The translations under genes were made by a program, and so were the position numbers. Below, piece after piece: positions 55,399 through 64,000 of a stretch of 64,000 nt of DNA. The DNA is from Thermodesulfobacteriota bacterium (lineage in GTDB: Bacteria; Desulfobacterota; GWC2-55-46). The stretch spans positions 1,376,744 to 1,440,743 of the forward strand of contig CP129479.1 in NCBI GenBank assembly GCA_030583865.1. Reading direction: 5' to 3'. Position 1 is the stretch's first letter. Each line of letters begins with the position of its first letter. The notes beneath the pieces were generated by a model. It had not been told where the DNA came from and did not search any database. It was given only the letters and a program-made list of their open reading frames with translations.

Positions 55399-55656
55399 AT
55401 GACGACACTGGAACTAACGGCTTTACTGATGCTTTTGACCCTTGCCGCCCTGGTCCTTAACCTCCCTTTCGGCTATTTCAGGGTAAAGGCGAAAAAATTT
55501 TCGGTCAAGTGGTTCCTGTACATCCACCTGCCTATCCCGGTCATATTCCTCCTTCGGAACATGGCAGGCCTCGGCTACAAGTTCATCCCGCTAATGATAA
55601 TCGGCGCGGTGGCCGGACAGCTCATCGGCGGGAAGCTCAACCGAAAGGGACCATGA
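55399..55656 (+). CDS. Small membrane protein of unknown function
   Basis: An 85-residue protein with a hydrophobic N-terminus (LTALLMLLTLAALVLNLPFGYF, about 6-27) and two further hydrophobic stretches (WFLYIHLPIPVIFLL, 38-52; FIPLMIIGAVAGQLIGG, 62-78). It ends in Lys/Arg. I do not recognise the family. Coding is supported by the tight join to the next gene (one base between its TGA and the next ATG). The ATG has only a GAGG directly adjacent to it, so the true start could be the ATG at codon 11. Confidence 0.65.
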   Translation: MTTLELTALLMLLTLAALVLNLPFGYFRVKAKKFSVKWFLYIHLPIPVIFLLRNMAGLGYKFIPLMIIGAVAGQLIGGKLNRKGP

Positions 55657-55657
55657 A

Positions 55658-56140
55658 ATGTCCGGCAGGGGAAAGGAACGCCGGGGTTCCCGCAGCTCGC
55701 CAGTAACGATAAGCTCGGTCCTCGGCTCGACGCTGGGGCACCTGAACCTCGGGGCCAAGCTCCTGGAGTACAGGGCGAAAAAGCTCTGGCCCGGGTGCGT
55801 GGGAGAGGCCATCTCGCGCAGAACCTGCCCCGAGAGGCTCATAGGGACGGTCCTCTTCTGCTCCGTAGAAAGCTCGCCGTGGATGACCGAGCTCAATTAC
55901 CAGAAGGCCTCCATCGTCGCACGGCTTAACGGGGCCCTCGGCCCCGGCACAATCACCGACATAGTATTCAGGACCGGCGCGGTAAAAAGCCCAAGGCCTG
56001 GCAGCGCGCCGCCTCCCCCGCAAAGGCCACTCACACCTGAAGACGAATCCTTCATAGAAAAGACTGCCGGCCCAATAAAAGATGGGAAGCTGAGGGCCCT
56101 TGTAGAAAAGGTCATGAAAAAAGGGAGGGGGCGTGGATAG
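55658..56140 (+). CDS. dciA: DUF721/DciA-like protein (probable replicative helicase loader)
   Basis: A 160-residue protein with the DUF721 core (about 18-105): ISSVLGSTLGHLNLGAKLLEY, LWPGCVGEAISRRTCPERL, GTVLFCSVESSPWMTELNYQKASIVARLN and ITDIVFRTG. DciA is the widespread bacterial factor that loads the DnaB helicase where DnaC is absent. The N-terminus is basic and the C-terminal third is Pro-rich then Lys/Arg-rich. The match is to the general family; length and tail vary widely. It directly follows the small membrane protein gene. Confidence 0.82.
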   Translation: MSGRGKERRGSRSSPVTISSVLGSTLGHLNLGAKLLEYRAKKLWPGCVGEAISRRTCPERLIGTVLFCSVESSPWMTELNYQKASIVARLNGALGPGTITDIVFRTGAVKSPRPGSAPPPPQRPLTPEDESFIEKTAGPIKDGKLRALVEKVMKKGRGRG

Positions 56141-56191
56141 AAGTCATTACCGGCCAAACTGCTATGCTATGGGAATCTCCGCTGATTCTGT

Positions 56192-58219
56192 ATGGCTTCT
56201 ATGAAGACCCGCCTTAAAGAGAGCTTTATCAACCTTGGCTTGACCACGCATCTTGTGATGACAGTGGTCTCAGCCGGGATCATAGTCTCCTACCTCACAG
56301 CCCAAGCCGTGACCCCTTCTTGGAAGGCCCCTGGGCTGCCATCCTATATCGGATATCCCAAGAACGTCGAGAACGCGGCACTTGTCGCCTCGGTCCTGGC
56401 CGCGGCCATGTCCGCTTTCTTCCATGAGACGTTCAGGTCTTTTCTTCTAAGGTTCTCGAGCCTCATCCTTGTGCCTTTTGCGGCCCTCATTGCCTACAGG
56501 CACGCCAATCCGGCTGCCCCGGCCGGTTTCGCATTGCAGGCGGTGAACGTCATTATTTTATCGAGCTTCCTGTATTATTTTTTCAAGAAAGGGGCGAGCC
56601 CTCCGGAGAAGGCCAACCCGCTCGTAATCCTTGCCTCCGGGTCCGCCGGGTTCGCCGTCTTTTTCATGCTCTCGGTCGTATACTGGTTCGAGTACCCGCT
56701 CGACGTGCATCACTTCGGCGAGCAGTTCACATCAGCCGCCGACCTTGTCTCCGGCGGCAAGCCTTTCATTACATTCCATTGGCCGCACGGGCTGGAAGAC
56801 ACCGGCATTGCCGCGCTCTTCTTCCTTTTGTTCTCACGCGTCGACATGCCCACTATGCTGCTTTCCTTGGCTTTTGCCACCGGGCTCGGGGCAGTCGTCT
56901 TGCTGCTCCTCTGCAAGGGAATGCGCCTCGGCTATTACTCTATTCTCATACTGGCGTCTGTAGCTATCTTCAATTACGCCCTCGCGTTCACCTATTTAAC
57001 CAGCTTCCTCTTTGCGCTAGCCGCCCTCGTTGCGTTCTCAAGGGCTGAGCGCGGATTCCATTTTTTCGCCGCCGGGGCCCTGGCATTCGTAGCCCATGTA
57101 TACCGCATCGAATATGGAGTTTACGCGTTCGTGTCGATAATCGCGCTCTTCCTCTACCTTGCGGCAGGCTCCGCAATATACGACCGCAGGGCATTAATCG
57201 GCCTCGGGCGGGAAGTAATTCTCTTTCTCCTGGGCGTCTTTTCTACGGCGCTCTTCCTGTACCTTGTCCTGGGCTGGCCGGGCCGCGAATGGTACGTCAC
57301 GATATTCAGTATACTACCTAAATACCATGCCGATTCAGGAGGCCTGCCGTTCCCTCTTTTCCTCAAATCCATGGAACACCAGTACGCAAACGCTTCGTGG
57401 TCCGGAATAGCGTTCATAACGACCGCGCTGTCCATTGCGGCCATAACTGCGGGCTACCTTTTGAGGAACATCAGGCATGCGGGTAAGATAGAGCGCTTTC
57501 CGGTGCTGGCCCTTTTCTTTTCTGTCCTCATGCTCAAGACGGCTTTCGGAAGGAGCGACGACTCCCACATATATGCCGCCTTCCTTTTTCCAAACCTCGT
57601 GCTTGCGCTCATATTTTCAAGGGTCGTCGCGGCATCGGCCATCCGGCTTCCGCTGAAGGCGGCGCTGATAGCCCTGCTTTTCGCCTTTTTCAATTTTCAG
57701 ACTGCAAGATTTACGTTCGCCGAGAACCCCTTCATACCCCATTCGGTCCTCTTCAAGGGGTCGTATGAGATCCTTGCGGAATACGGCAGCCACGCGCCGA
57801 CCCAGTGCTCTGGGTCGCTATTTTCGCGAGATAACATCAGGAACCCCGAATACGCCCGCTTTGACAGGTCGGTCTGCGGGCTAAAGGAGCAGCTCGCGCG
57901 ATACGGAATAGGCGACAAGGAGCTGCTGGTGACGCACTCGGCCCCACTCATCTACCCGGCCCTCGGATATGGGCTCCCGACGAAATATTACAAGATCGGC
58001 CTCGCCATTACCGAAGGGATGCAGCAGGAGATGGTGGCCGAGCTTGAAAGGAACGGCGTGAAGGCGATATTGAGGTCCAATACCGGACTTCCGTGGTATG
58101 ATATACCGGACCGGGACAGGCTGCCTCTTTACTCCAGATGGGCCGAGGAGCGTTTTGACATGGAGAACCCGGTAAGGACAGAACTGGGAGAGCTGTACCT
58201 CTTAAGAGGCCATAAGTAA
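56192..58219 (+). CDS. Large polytopic membrane protein, GT-C glycosyltransferase-like
   Basis: A 675-residue protein with about twelve hydrophobic segments between residues 15 and 510 and a soluble C-terminal domain of about 160 residues. The loop after the fourth segment (YPLDVHHFGEQFTSAADLVSGGKPFITFHWPHG, about 170-203) is the sort of acidic/His loop found in GT-C enzymes that use polyprenyl-phosphate sugars. The exact family is not recognised. With the GT9 gene 43 bp downstream it probably acts in envelope polysaccharide or lipopolysaccharide synthesis. It is separated from the DciA-like gene by 51 bp. Confidence 0.7.
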   Translation: MASMKTRLKESFINLGLTTHLVMTVVSAGIIVSYLTAQAVTPSWKAPGLPSYIGYPKNVENAALVASVLAAAMSAFFHETFRSFLLRFSSLILVPFAALIAYRHANPAAPAGFALQAVNVIILSSFLYYFFKKGASPPEKANPLVILASGSAGFAVFFMLSVVYWFEYPLDVHHFGEQFTSAADLVSGGKPFITFHWPHGLEDTGIAALFFLLFSRVDMPTMLLSLAFATGLGAVVLLLLCKGMRLGYYSILILASVAIFNYALAFTYLTSFLFALAALVAFSRAERGFHFFAAGALAFVAHVYRIEYGVYAFVSIIALFLYLAAGSAIYDRRALIGLGREVILFLLGVFSTALFLYLVLGWPGREWYVTIFSILPKYHADSGGLPFPLFLKSMEHQYANASWSGIAFITTALSIAAITAGYLLRNIRHAGKIERFPVLALFFSVLMLKTAFGRSDDSHIYAAFLFPNLVLALIFSRVVAASAIRLPLKAALIALLFAFFNFQTARFTFAENPFIPHSVLFKGSYEILAEYGSHAPTQCSGSLFSRDNIRNPEYARFDRSVCGLKEQLARYGIGDKELLVTHSAPLIYPALGYGLPTKYYKIGLAITEGMQQEMVAELERNGVKAILRSNTGLPWYDIPDRDRLPLYSRWAEERFDMENPVRTELGELYLLRGHK

Positions 58220-58262
58220 GGAAACCGGAAAATTTTCGAGCTACGGAAAACAGGCTCAGTCC

Positions 58263-59459
58263 ATGCTTTCACTCAAACTTAAAAGGAAGATAGACCATTA
58301 CCTCGGCATCACGCTCGCGACCTTCTTCGAGGCGCTCGCGCTTTCGCTAGGATTCATAATGAGGCGGGACCACAGGAACGTGCCTGTTCACAGGGCGGTG
58401 GTCATGAAGTTCAGCGGCATAGGGTCGCTTGCCTGCGCCTATCCGGCGCTCGCGGCCCTCAAGGATACGCACCCCGGCTCTCAACTCGTCTTCTGGGGCA
58501 CAGGCCAGACGAACCTGCTCGCGAGGGAACTCGGGATATTCTCCGAGACACTCGAACTCGACGACAGAACGCTCGCGACCAGCCTCTATTCCCTGGCAAA
58601 AAACCTCATCCGAATTTGGCGGTTCCGCCCGAACTGGACCTTCGACCTTGAGACCTACTCGAAGCTCTCATCGGTCCTCTGTCTCCTTACGGCCGCGAGG
58701 AACCGGGCCGGTTTCGTATCCGACACCACCCGCTTCAGGAAACGCCTTCACACGCACCTCGTCTACTTCAACAGGTTCCGCTACGCTGGCGAGCTCTATT
58801 TCAGGATGTTTTCAGAGACAGTCGGCTTGCCTGAAAAAAGCTTCATCGAGGCGGGAAAGGGCAAGGGCCTTCCGGTTGAGGGCAGCAGGGACGCGGACGG
58901 CATGGTCCTGGTGAACATAAATACCGGAGAGCTTTTTGCGCCGAGGAGGTGGCCGGAAGGCAAGTTCAAGGCGCTCGTCGAGAAACTCCTCGACGCATAC
59001 CCGAACAGGGTAGGCATCACAGGCTCCCGTAGCGAGCGGCAGTTCGTCGAGGCCTTTATTAAGAAGCTTGAAAACCCGCGGAAGGACGCCGTGGTGAGCC
59101 TCGCCGGGAAGCTTACCCTCCGGGAGCTCATGGGGTATCTCAAGGGCGCCGCCCTTTTCATCACAAACGATTCCGGGCCGCTCCATCTCGCGGTCCTCAT
59201 GAAGACCCCGACGATAGCCCTTTTCGGGCCGACGCACCCCAGGCATTTCCTTCCGGCAGGCGGCAGCGCGGAACCCGTTTACAATGACTTTATCTGCTCG
59301 CCGTGCGTGCACGTGCTTGACGAAGAGCTTCTCCCGTGCGGCAAAAAGGCCCCGTGCATGGATTCCATAGGGGTTGAAGAGGTATTTTCAGCCGCATCGA
59401 GGATATTGGGCGCAAAAAATGCCGGGGTCCCCAAAGGGAGCTCGAAAACCCTATCATGA
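58263..59459 (+). CDS. Glycosyltransferase family 9 (heptosyltransferase-like)
   Basis: A 398-residue protein with two Rossmann domains. The N-terminal part has VVMKFSGIGSLACAYPALAALKDTHPG (about 44-70), where heptosyltransferases bind the acceptor. The C-terminal donor site has FITNDSGPLHLAVLMKTPTIALFGPTHPRHFLP (about 297-330). An extra cysteine-rich stretch near the end (ICSPCVHVLDEELLPCGKKAPCMDSI) is typical of the family. Donor and acceptor sugars cannot be told; ADP-heptose onto lipopolysaccharide core is the family default. Confidence 0.9.
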   Translation: MLSLKLKRKIDHYLGITLATFFEALALSLGFIMRRDHRNVPVHRAVVMKFSGIGSLACAYPALAALKDTHPGSQLVFWGTGQTNLLARELGIFSETLELDDRTLATSLYSLAKNLIRIWRFRPNWTFDLETYSKLSSVLCLLTAARNRAGFVSDTTRFRKRLHTHLVYFNRFRYAGELYFRMFSETVGLPEKSFIEAGKGKGLPVEGSRDADGMVLVNINTGELFAPRRWPEGKFKALVEKLLDAYPNRVGITGSRSERQFVEAFIKKLENPRKDAVVSLAGKLTLRELMGYLKGAALFITNDSGPLHLAVLMKTPTIALFGPTHPRHFLPAGGSAEPVYNDFICSPCVHVLDEELLPCGKKAPCMDSIGVEEVFSAASRILGAKNAGVPKGSSKTLS

Positions 59460-59737
59460 AGTTAAAAAATTCCTTCCTGGACTTTTTAACCACGGCTTGG
59501 CCGGAATGAATCCCTCCAAGCCTCACAAATTGCCCGGCTTGGATAGTCTTCGCAATTTGACAATCCATCCGTGGATTGCCTGGCAGGGTGTTTTTCAACC
59601 CCTGCTAAGGTATTCCGGGGAATGACTGTCGAGGTGTTCAGGAAGGCCTTGGTGAATAAACTAATGGATTATAACAGGCGGTGCTACGGTTATCCACATG
59701 AGGCCGTTACAAGCTGACGCGATGGGAGACGGATGTT
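59460..59737. other. Gene-free region with nested inverted repeats
   Basis: Between two converging genes. It holds CCAAGCC/GGCTTGG, AATCCA/TGGATT and CAGGG/CCCTG hairpins in 59515-59610, and begins one of them with CCTGGCAGG, the same start as family-1 repeats. It may be a decayed member of that family acting as a bidirectional terminator. No gene seen. Confidence 0.5.
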
Positions 59738-60421
59738 TCATCCGGCAGAGGACTCCTCAACCTCCATGCCGTCCTCCTTGCCCGCCTCGATCAGGAATAG
59801 CCTGGGGGCGCGCCCAGTTTTGCCGCCAAAGAACCTTATGCGCGAGGGCCTGAACCCAGCTTTGCCGAGCTCAATGAGCGCCTCGGTTATCCTTGCCGTG
59901 GGAAGCACGTAAAAGACCCGTCCCTTCCGTCCGGTGAGATAGGCTGAGATTGAGATGAGGTCCGAGAGGCCGCCGTGGAGCTCGGCCCTTGCAGCGGCCC
60001 TCTCGGTTTGCGGGCTTACCCTACCGGCTCCGGCCTTGCCGTAAGGGGGGTTGCTTACGACTGCAGTGAACGCGCCCTCAGGAAAATACTCCCTCAATTC
60101 CCTGAAGTCTCGGTTTATGATATCGACCCGTCCGGCAAGCCCGTTGGCCCCGACGTTCTTCATCGCTGTCATTGCAGCCTTTTCATCGATCTCTACCCCG
60201 GTTATCTTTCCGGCCCTGGATTTCCATGCAAGGAGAAGCGGGATGGCGCCCGTTCCGGTGCCGATGTCTATTATGCTGTCGTTTTCATCAAGGGTCGGGA
60301 TTGCGAATTCGGCCAACTCGACCGAATCGCCCGTAAGCTTCTGGCCCGCCTTCCTCTGAACGAAGAAGTACGGGCCGAGCTTTTCGAGCGTTTCGTCTTC
60401 TGAGATACGGGGTCTTTCCAA
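59738..60421 (-). CDS. TrmN6/YfiC-like N6-adenine methyltransferase
   Basis: A 227-residue SAM-dependent methyltransferase. The SAM motif DIGTGTGAIPLLLA is at 52-65, the acidic GVEIDE at 75-80, and the catalytic NPPY at 124-127. The N-terminus (ETLEKLGPYFFVQRKAGQKLTGDSVELAEF) matches the YfiC/TrmN6 branch, which methylates A37 of tRNA-Val in E. coli; HemK/PrmC enzymes lack it. The start is TTG at 60421, four bases after the DUF1015 stop, so translation is probably coupled. Confidence 0.88.
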   Translation of the reverse strand: MERPRISEDETLEKLGPYFFVQRKAGQKLTGDSVELAEFAIPTLDENDSIIDIGTGTGAIPLLLAWKSRAGKITGVEIDEKAAMTAMKNVGANGLAGRVDIINRDFRELREYFPEGAFTAVVSNPPYGKAGAGRVSPQTERAAARAELHGGLSDLISISAYLTGRKGRVFYVLPTARITEALIELGKAGFRPSRIRFFGGKTGRAPRLFLIEAGKEDGMEVEESSAG

Positions 60422-60425
60422 CGGC

Positions 60426-61781
60426 TCAGGCCTTGAGGGCGGCCTTTGTCCCGTGGAAATTTATGGTAAGGCCCGAGAGGAGCTTCGGGTAGAAGTAGGT
60501 CGATTTCTGGGGCATGACGAAGCCTGCCTCGGCCACGGCCTTCACCTGCTCTATCTTGGTGTTGTTGAGGAGGAAGACGAGCTGGTTCCTGTCGTTCGAG
60601 CAGGCCGCGATCACCTCTTCAAAGCTCTTTACGTAGACGAGGTTCTCCTGCCTCTCCTGTGCCTCCTGCGTCATGCCGAGTATCTTCGCGAATATGAGCG
60701 AATGGAGGACGGTGACGTCCAGGCGCTTGAAGACCTCTGGTATTGCGCCGCCGAAGACCTTGTCCATTGTGTTCGAAGACTTTATGGTAAGGAGGTAATA
60801 TATGTCCCTCGCCCTTATGTGCAGCCCGAGGGCGACGGCCGATTCCCCTGCCTTTTTAAGCTCCTTCAGGAAAGCCTCCCGCACCGCGGCCTCGTCCGGC
60901 TTGCCGTAGCGGAACTCCCTCAACTCGAAATACTCGGCGCACTTCGAGAGGAACCCGTCCGGGTTGAAATCAACGAGGCTGTGCACGACCCTGTGCGTGG
61001 GCCATATGGTCATGCCCTCGTCGTCCATGTTGCTGAAGTACATCATCACGTAATCATAGGGCTCGTTCCCGGTATGGTTCCCGGCCTTCTCCCTCATCAT
61101 GTTCCTGTAGTTTAGGGCCGTCTCATACCTGTGATGGCCGTCGGCTATGAAGAGGGACTTGTCCCTCATCGATTCGGTTATCACTTCGAGTACCTTCGGG
61201 TCGTCGACCCTCCAAACCCTGTTCACGGTGCCGTCGTCGTCGGTGACGTCTATGTCGGGCTTTCTTCCGGAAGCGGCCGCGTCGAGGAGCTTATTGGCCT
61301 TGAGCGTCGGGTCTGAATAGAGTGAGAATATGGAGCAGAAGTTAGCGTCTGATGCCTGCATGAGCTTGAGCCTGTCGGCCTTGGGGCCGGAAAGGGTCCT
61401 CTCGTGGGGATGGATCCCCTTGCCGAAGTCCATGAGCTTTGAGAGCGCAATGAACCCCTTCCTGGTCTTTCTGGACCCGTCCTTCTCCGAATACGTCTGG
61501 GTGTAATAGTACATGCAGGGCCTCTCGTCCTGGACGAGAACACCTTCGCCAAGCCACTTCTGAAAGTCGGATGACGCGCGGGAATACCTGTCGCTCCCTT
61601 CCCTGTCCTCAGGGAATACCTTCCCGAAGATGAGCCTTATGACGTTGTTCGGATGGCGCTCGTAAAGCTCATCCTGCTTGGCCGGCGGTATCACGTCATA
61701 GGGCGGGGCCATGACCTTGTTAAGATCCCCGACTTTTGCGGGGTTATAGAGTACGCCCCTGAACGGTATTATCTCTGCCAT
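60426..61781 (-). CDS. DUF1015 family protein
   Basis: A 451-residue member of DUF1015, of unknown function. It starts with the typical MAEIIPFRGVLYNPAKVGDLNKVMAPPYDVIPP and contains HPHERTLSGPKADRLKLMQA (near 130), the FIADGHHRYETALNYRNMM segment (about 220) and the TIWPTHRVVHSL motif. The ATG at 61781 has GGGAG six bases upstream. Family members are often annotated as HTH-containing proteins, but no DNA-binding domain is evident. Confidence 0.92.
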   Translation of the reverse strand: MAEIIPFRGVLYNPAKVGDLNKVMAPPYDVIPPAKQDELYERHPNNVIRLIFGKVFPEDREGSDRYSRASSDFQKWLGEGVLVQDERPCMYYYTQTYSEKDGSRKTRKGFIALSKLMDFGKGIHPHERTLSGPKADRLKLMQASDANFCSIFSLYSDPTLKANKLLDAAASGRKPDIDVTDDDGTVNRVWRVDDPKVLEVITESMRDKSLFIADGHHRYETALNYRNMMREKAGNHTGNEPYDYVMMYFSNMDDEGMTIWPTHRVVHSLVDFNPDGFLSKCAEYFELREFRYGKPDEAAVREAFLKELKKAGESAVALGLHIRARDIYYLLTIKSSNTMDKVFGGAIPEVFKRLDVTVLHSLIFAKILGMTQEAQERQENLVYVKSFEEVIAACSNDRNQLVFLLNNTKIEQVKAVAEAGFVMPQKSTYFYPKLLSGLTINFHGTKAALKA

Positions 61782-61846
61782 CACATGCTCCCGGATTATA
61801 GAATAGAGTAGTATCAGCCCTTTGAATAAAATATCAGGAATCTATA

Positions 61847-61876
61847 AGATTACTATCAGGGGAGCCCGGTTGTCAA
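61847..61876 (-). promoter_or_regulatory. Candidate promoter of the DUF1015-TrmN6 operon
   Basis: Consensus -35 TTGACA (61871-61876), 18-bp spacer and TAATCT (61847-61852) on the minus strand, about 66 bp before the DUF1015 start. Confidence 0.45.
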
Positions 61877-61975
61877 CGGGAAAAGGGGAGGATTCCGCAC
61901 CGGGAGCAGGCTAGAGGGAAGAATGGAAACCGCATGGTGGAGAAAAGATGGCCGCCATAAACTCATACCCTGTGA

Positions 61976-62011
61976 TTCAAAACAATGATTGTAAATCAAA
62001 CTGTTTTTGAA
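61976..62011. other. AT-rich inverted repeat downstream of recG
   Basis: TTCAAAACA and TGTTTTTGAA face each other around an inner GATT/AATC pair. It lacks a U-tract on either side, so it is not a standard terminator; an operator or mRNA 3' stabiliser is possible. Confidence 0.35.
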
Positions 62012-62052
62012 TAAAGTTAATGTCGCGCCTCAAGCAAGACGCAGGCCTTTAT

Positions 62053-64000
62053 CTACCCGATTTCCGCTAGCTCGAGCCTGTCCTGCCATCTGGCCTTAAG
62101 CACCCTTCTTATGACTTCTCCTTCGGGGCCTTTAAGGCCCGGGTTACTCCTCAAATAGTCGTTCGCCTCCTCCCTGGCGGTCTTCAATAGCTTAAGGTCT
62201 GAAAGCGCGCCGTCAGTCCTGAAATCAGGCAGCCCCGCCTGCCGCGTCCCGAGAAAATCACCGGGCCCTCTTATCTTGAGGTCCTCCTCGGCTATCCTGA
62301 AGCCGTCGTTCGTCTCCTCCATGACCTTGAGGCGCTTATATGTGTCCTCCGAGTTTGTCCAGCCCGCAATGAGAAGGCAGAAGGACTTCCTCTCTCCCCT
62401 CCCCACCCTTCCGCGTAGCTGATGGAGCTGGGCAAGGCCGAACCTCTCGGCGTGCTCTATGAGCATGACCGAGGCGTTTGGCACGTCGACGCCCACCTCT
62501 ATTACGGTGGTAGAGACGAGGATGTCTATCTTTCCGCTTTTGAAGTCCTTCATCACCGCCTCTTTTTCATCGGACTTCATCCTTCCGTGCAGGAGCCCGA
62601 CCCGGCAATCCCTGAAGACGTCCTTTTCGAGGTGAGCCCTCATGTTGGTCGCGTCCCTGAGGCTCAGCTCCTTCGATTCCTCGACGAGCGGGTACACGAT
62701 ATAGGCCTGGCCGCCCGAGGCAATCTCCCTTTTAACCGTCTCATACGCGGACTGCCTCTCCTTTTCGCGGAGCACCTTCGTATGCACCGGCTTTCTCCCG
62801 GGCGGCAGCTCGTCTATTATCGATACGTCGAGGTCCCCGAAGACCGTCATGGAGAGCGTCCTCGGGATGGGCGTGGCGGTCATTATGAGGATGTCGGGCG
62901 AAAGCCCTTCGCCTGCGCCGAAGCCTTTCTTCTTCAGAATCCCCCTCTGCACGACCCCGAACCTGTGCTGCTCGTCGATGACGGCCAACCCGAGCTTCTT
63001 GAACTCCACGTCTTTCTGTATGAGGGCGTGTGTGCCTATGACGAGGTCTGCCCCGCCATCGCTCACGGACCTGAGCAGCCTCTCCCTTTCCGATTTCCTG
63101 GCGCTCCCTGTAAGGAGGACGGGCTTAAGGCCAAGCGGTTCGGCATACTTCCTCGTAAAGAGATAGTGCTGCTCCGCGAGTATTTCGGTGGGGGCCATTA
63201 TCGCCGCCTGGAACCCGCACTCCACGGCCATGAGCGAGGCAAGGAGGCTTACGACGGTCTTTCCCGAGCCCACGTCGCCCTGGATGAGCCTGTTCATCGG
63301 GTGCGAGGCGGCCATGTCCTTCCGTATCTCCGAAAGCGTCCTCTCCTGAGCGCCGGTAAGCGTGAACGGGAGTATCTTGCGTAGGCCCCTCTCAAGCCTG
63401 CCACCTGCCCTGAACGATATGCCCCGCTCCTTTTTGATGCTTGCCCTTCTTAAAGCCAGCCCGGTCTCAAGTAGAAATAGCTCGTCAAAGGCTAGGCTCT
63501 TTTTCGCGAGAAGCGCAGTGCCGGCCCCGGACGGCAGATGGGCCTCCCTCATGGCCGGGCCCAGGCCCATGAGCCCGTGCCTCTCCGAGACGCCGGAGGG
63601 CACCCCGGCTACCGTCTTGCCGCCGTAGTCGTCGACAACCGACCGGACGATCTTCCTTATGGTCTTCTGGTGGAAGTTTTCCACCTGCGAATATACTGGG
63701 ACTATCCTGCCGAAGTCATCCGGACCAGCGGCTCCGGCCACTTCATTCTCTTCGACAAGCTCTATATCCGGGTGCACCATCTCCTTCCTGCCACCGAAGG
63801 CCGAGACCTGCCCGAAGACGATGAGCTTCTGCCCGTTCCTGAACCTCTTCTTAATGTGAGGCCCGAAGTTGAACCATTTGACCTTGAGTATGTCGCTGCC
63901 GTCACCCACGGCCATCTCGAGGACGCGCCTTCTTCCATAGCGCGCCTCTCCTATGGCGAGCACCTCTCCCGTGGTGCTCTCGCTAAGGCCCGGCGTAAGC
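62053..64000 (-). CDS. recG: ATP-dependent DNA helicase RecG (5' end outside the window)
   Basis: Branch-migration helicase that remodels stalled replication forks. The visible 649 codons start inside the N-terminal wedge (OB-fold) domain (LTPGLSESTTGEVLAIGEARYG). They continue with the helicase motifs: GAQERTLSEI (Q-like), QGDVGSGKTVVSLLA (Walker A), MAPTEILAEQH, GTHALIQ, DEQHRFG (DEQH box), TATPIPRTL and LRGRVGRG, then the C-terminal TRG motif region RGPGDFLGTRQAGLPDF. The frame is open to the window edge, so the gene is cut by the boundary and not truncated. Confidence 0.97.
   Translation of the reverse strand, partial: LTPGLSESTTGEVLAIGEARYGRRRVLEMAVGDGSDILKVKWFNFGPHIKKRFRNGQKLIVFGQVSAFGGRKEMVHPDIELVEENEVAGAAGPDDFGRIVPVYSQVENFHQKTIRKIVRSVVDDYGGKTVAGVPSGVSERHGLMGLGPAMREAHLPSGAGTALLAKKSLAFDELFLLETGLALRRASIKKERGISFRAGGRLERGLRKILPFTLTGAQERTLSEIRKDMAASHPMNRLIQGDVGSGKTVVSLLASLMAVECGFQAAIMAPTEILAEQHYLFTRKYAEPLGLKPVLLTGSARKSERERLLRSVSDGGADLVIGTHALIQKDVEFKKLGLAVIDEQHRFGVVQRGILKKKGFGAGEGLSPDILIMTATPIPRTLSMTVFGDLDVSIIDELPPGRKPVHTKVLREKERQSAYETVKREIASGGQAYIVYPLVEESKELSLRDATNMRAHLEKDVFRDCRVGLLHGRMKSDEKEAVMKDFKSGKIDILVSTTVIEVGVDVPNASVMLIEHAERFGLAQLHQLRGRVGRGERKSFCLLIAGWTNSEDTYKRLKVMEETNDGFRIAEEDLKIRGPGDFLGTRQAGLPDFRTDGALSDLKLLKTAREEANDYLRSNPGLKGPEGEVIRRVLKARWQDRLELAEIG

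Overview
The window looks like a chromosomal stretch of a GC-rich Gram-negative bacterium. The best fit is a deltaproteobacterial lineage (Desulfobacterota, Desulfuromonadia or an uncultured relative). The evidence is gene order: mutS-amidase-glnD-xerD; pheA-hisC-aroF-tyrA-aroA-cmk-ispH-rpsA-sppA-ihf; miaB followed by a bifunctional-nuclease gene; and rnhB-rplS-trmD-rimM-khpA-rpsP-ffh. A long-form ATP-citrate lyase of the kind also known from Nitrospirota is the main reason for caution about the assignment.

Layout. Positions 1-621 hold the frame-broken end of an unknown gene, a strong terminator and a good candidate for the chromosome-dimer resolution site dif, 159 bp from the end of xerD. 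Positions 0.6-17.6 kb are an almost unbroken minus-strand series: xerD, glnD, amidase, mutS, a GH57 glycosidase, a beta-propeller lipoprotein, a PHP phosphoesterase, two signalling proteins, a DUF151 nuclease, miaB and a SPOR protein. Positions 17.7-24.7 kb carry an isocitrate dehydrogenase / ATP-citrate lyase operon (icd-aclB-aclA). It is preceded by a consensus-like promoter and a ZTP (pfl) riboswitch with an overlapping terminator. Positions 24.7-35.2 kb are the aromatic amino acid / cmk / ispH / rpsA operon, and 35.3-39.8 kb hold accA and dnaE. From 40 to 46.3 kb there is a sugar-nucleotide epimerase, a membrane glycosyltransferase, and an iron-homeostasis block (DtxR-type regulator, feoB, fur, tRNA-Gly) with a near-consensus Fur box. 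Positions 46.3-55.1 kb contain cysQ, a UPF0182 membrane protein, yraN, rnhB and the rplS-to-ffh translation operon. Positions 55.4-59.5 kb are a plus-strand group (small membrane protein, DciA-like protein, polytopic membrane protein, GT9 glycosyltransferase). The right end has a TrmN6-like methyltransferase, a DUF1015 protein and the 3' part of recG.

How the parts fit. icd and acl together point to interconversion of citrate, 2-oxoglutarate and acetyl-CoA (reductive TCA or acetyl-CoA supply). The riboswitch implies that this operon is raised when ZMP/ZTP accumulates, i.e. when 10-formyl-tetrahydrofolate is short. The iron block is internally consistent (Fur box, Fur, FeoB, DtxR-FeoA regulator), but feoB is frameshifted by an exact 22-bp tandem duplication. 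Two families of small structured intergenic repeats are scattered through the window; one has three copies whose hairpin arms co-vary. No CRISPR array, rRNA operon, phage or insertion-sequence transposase was seen.
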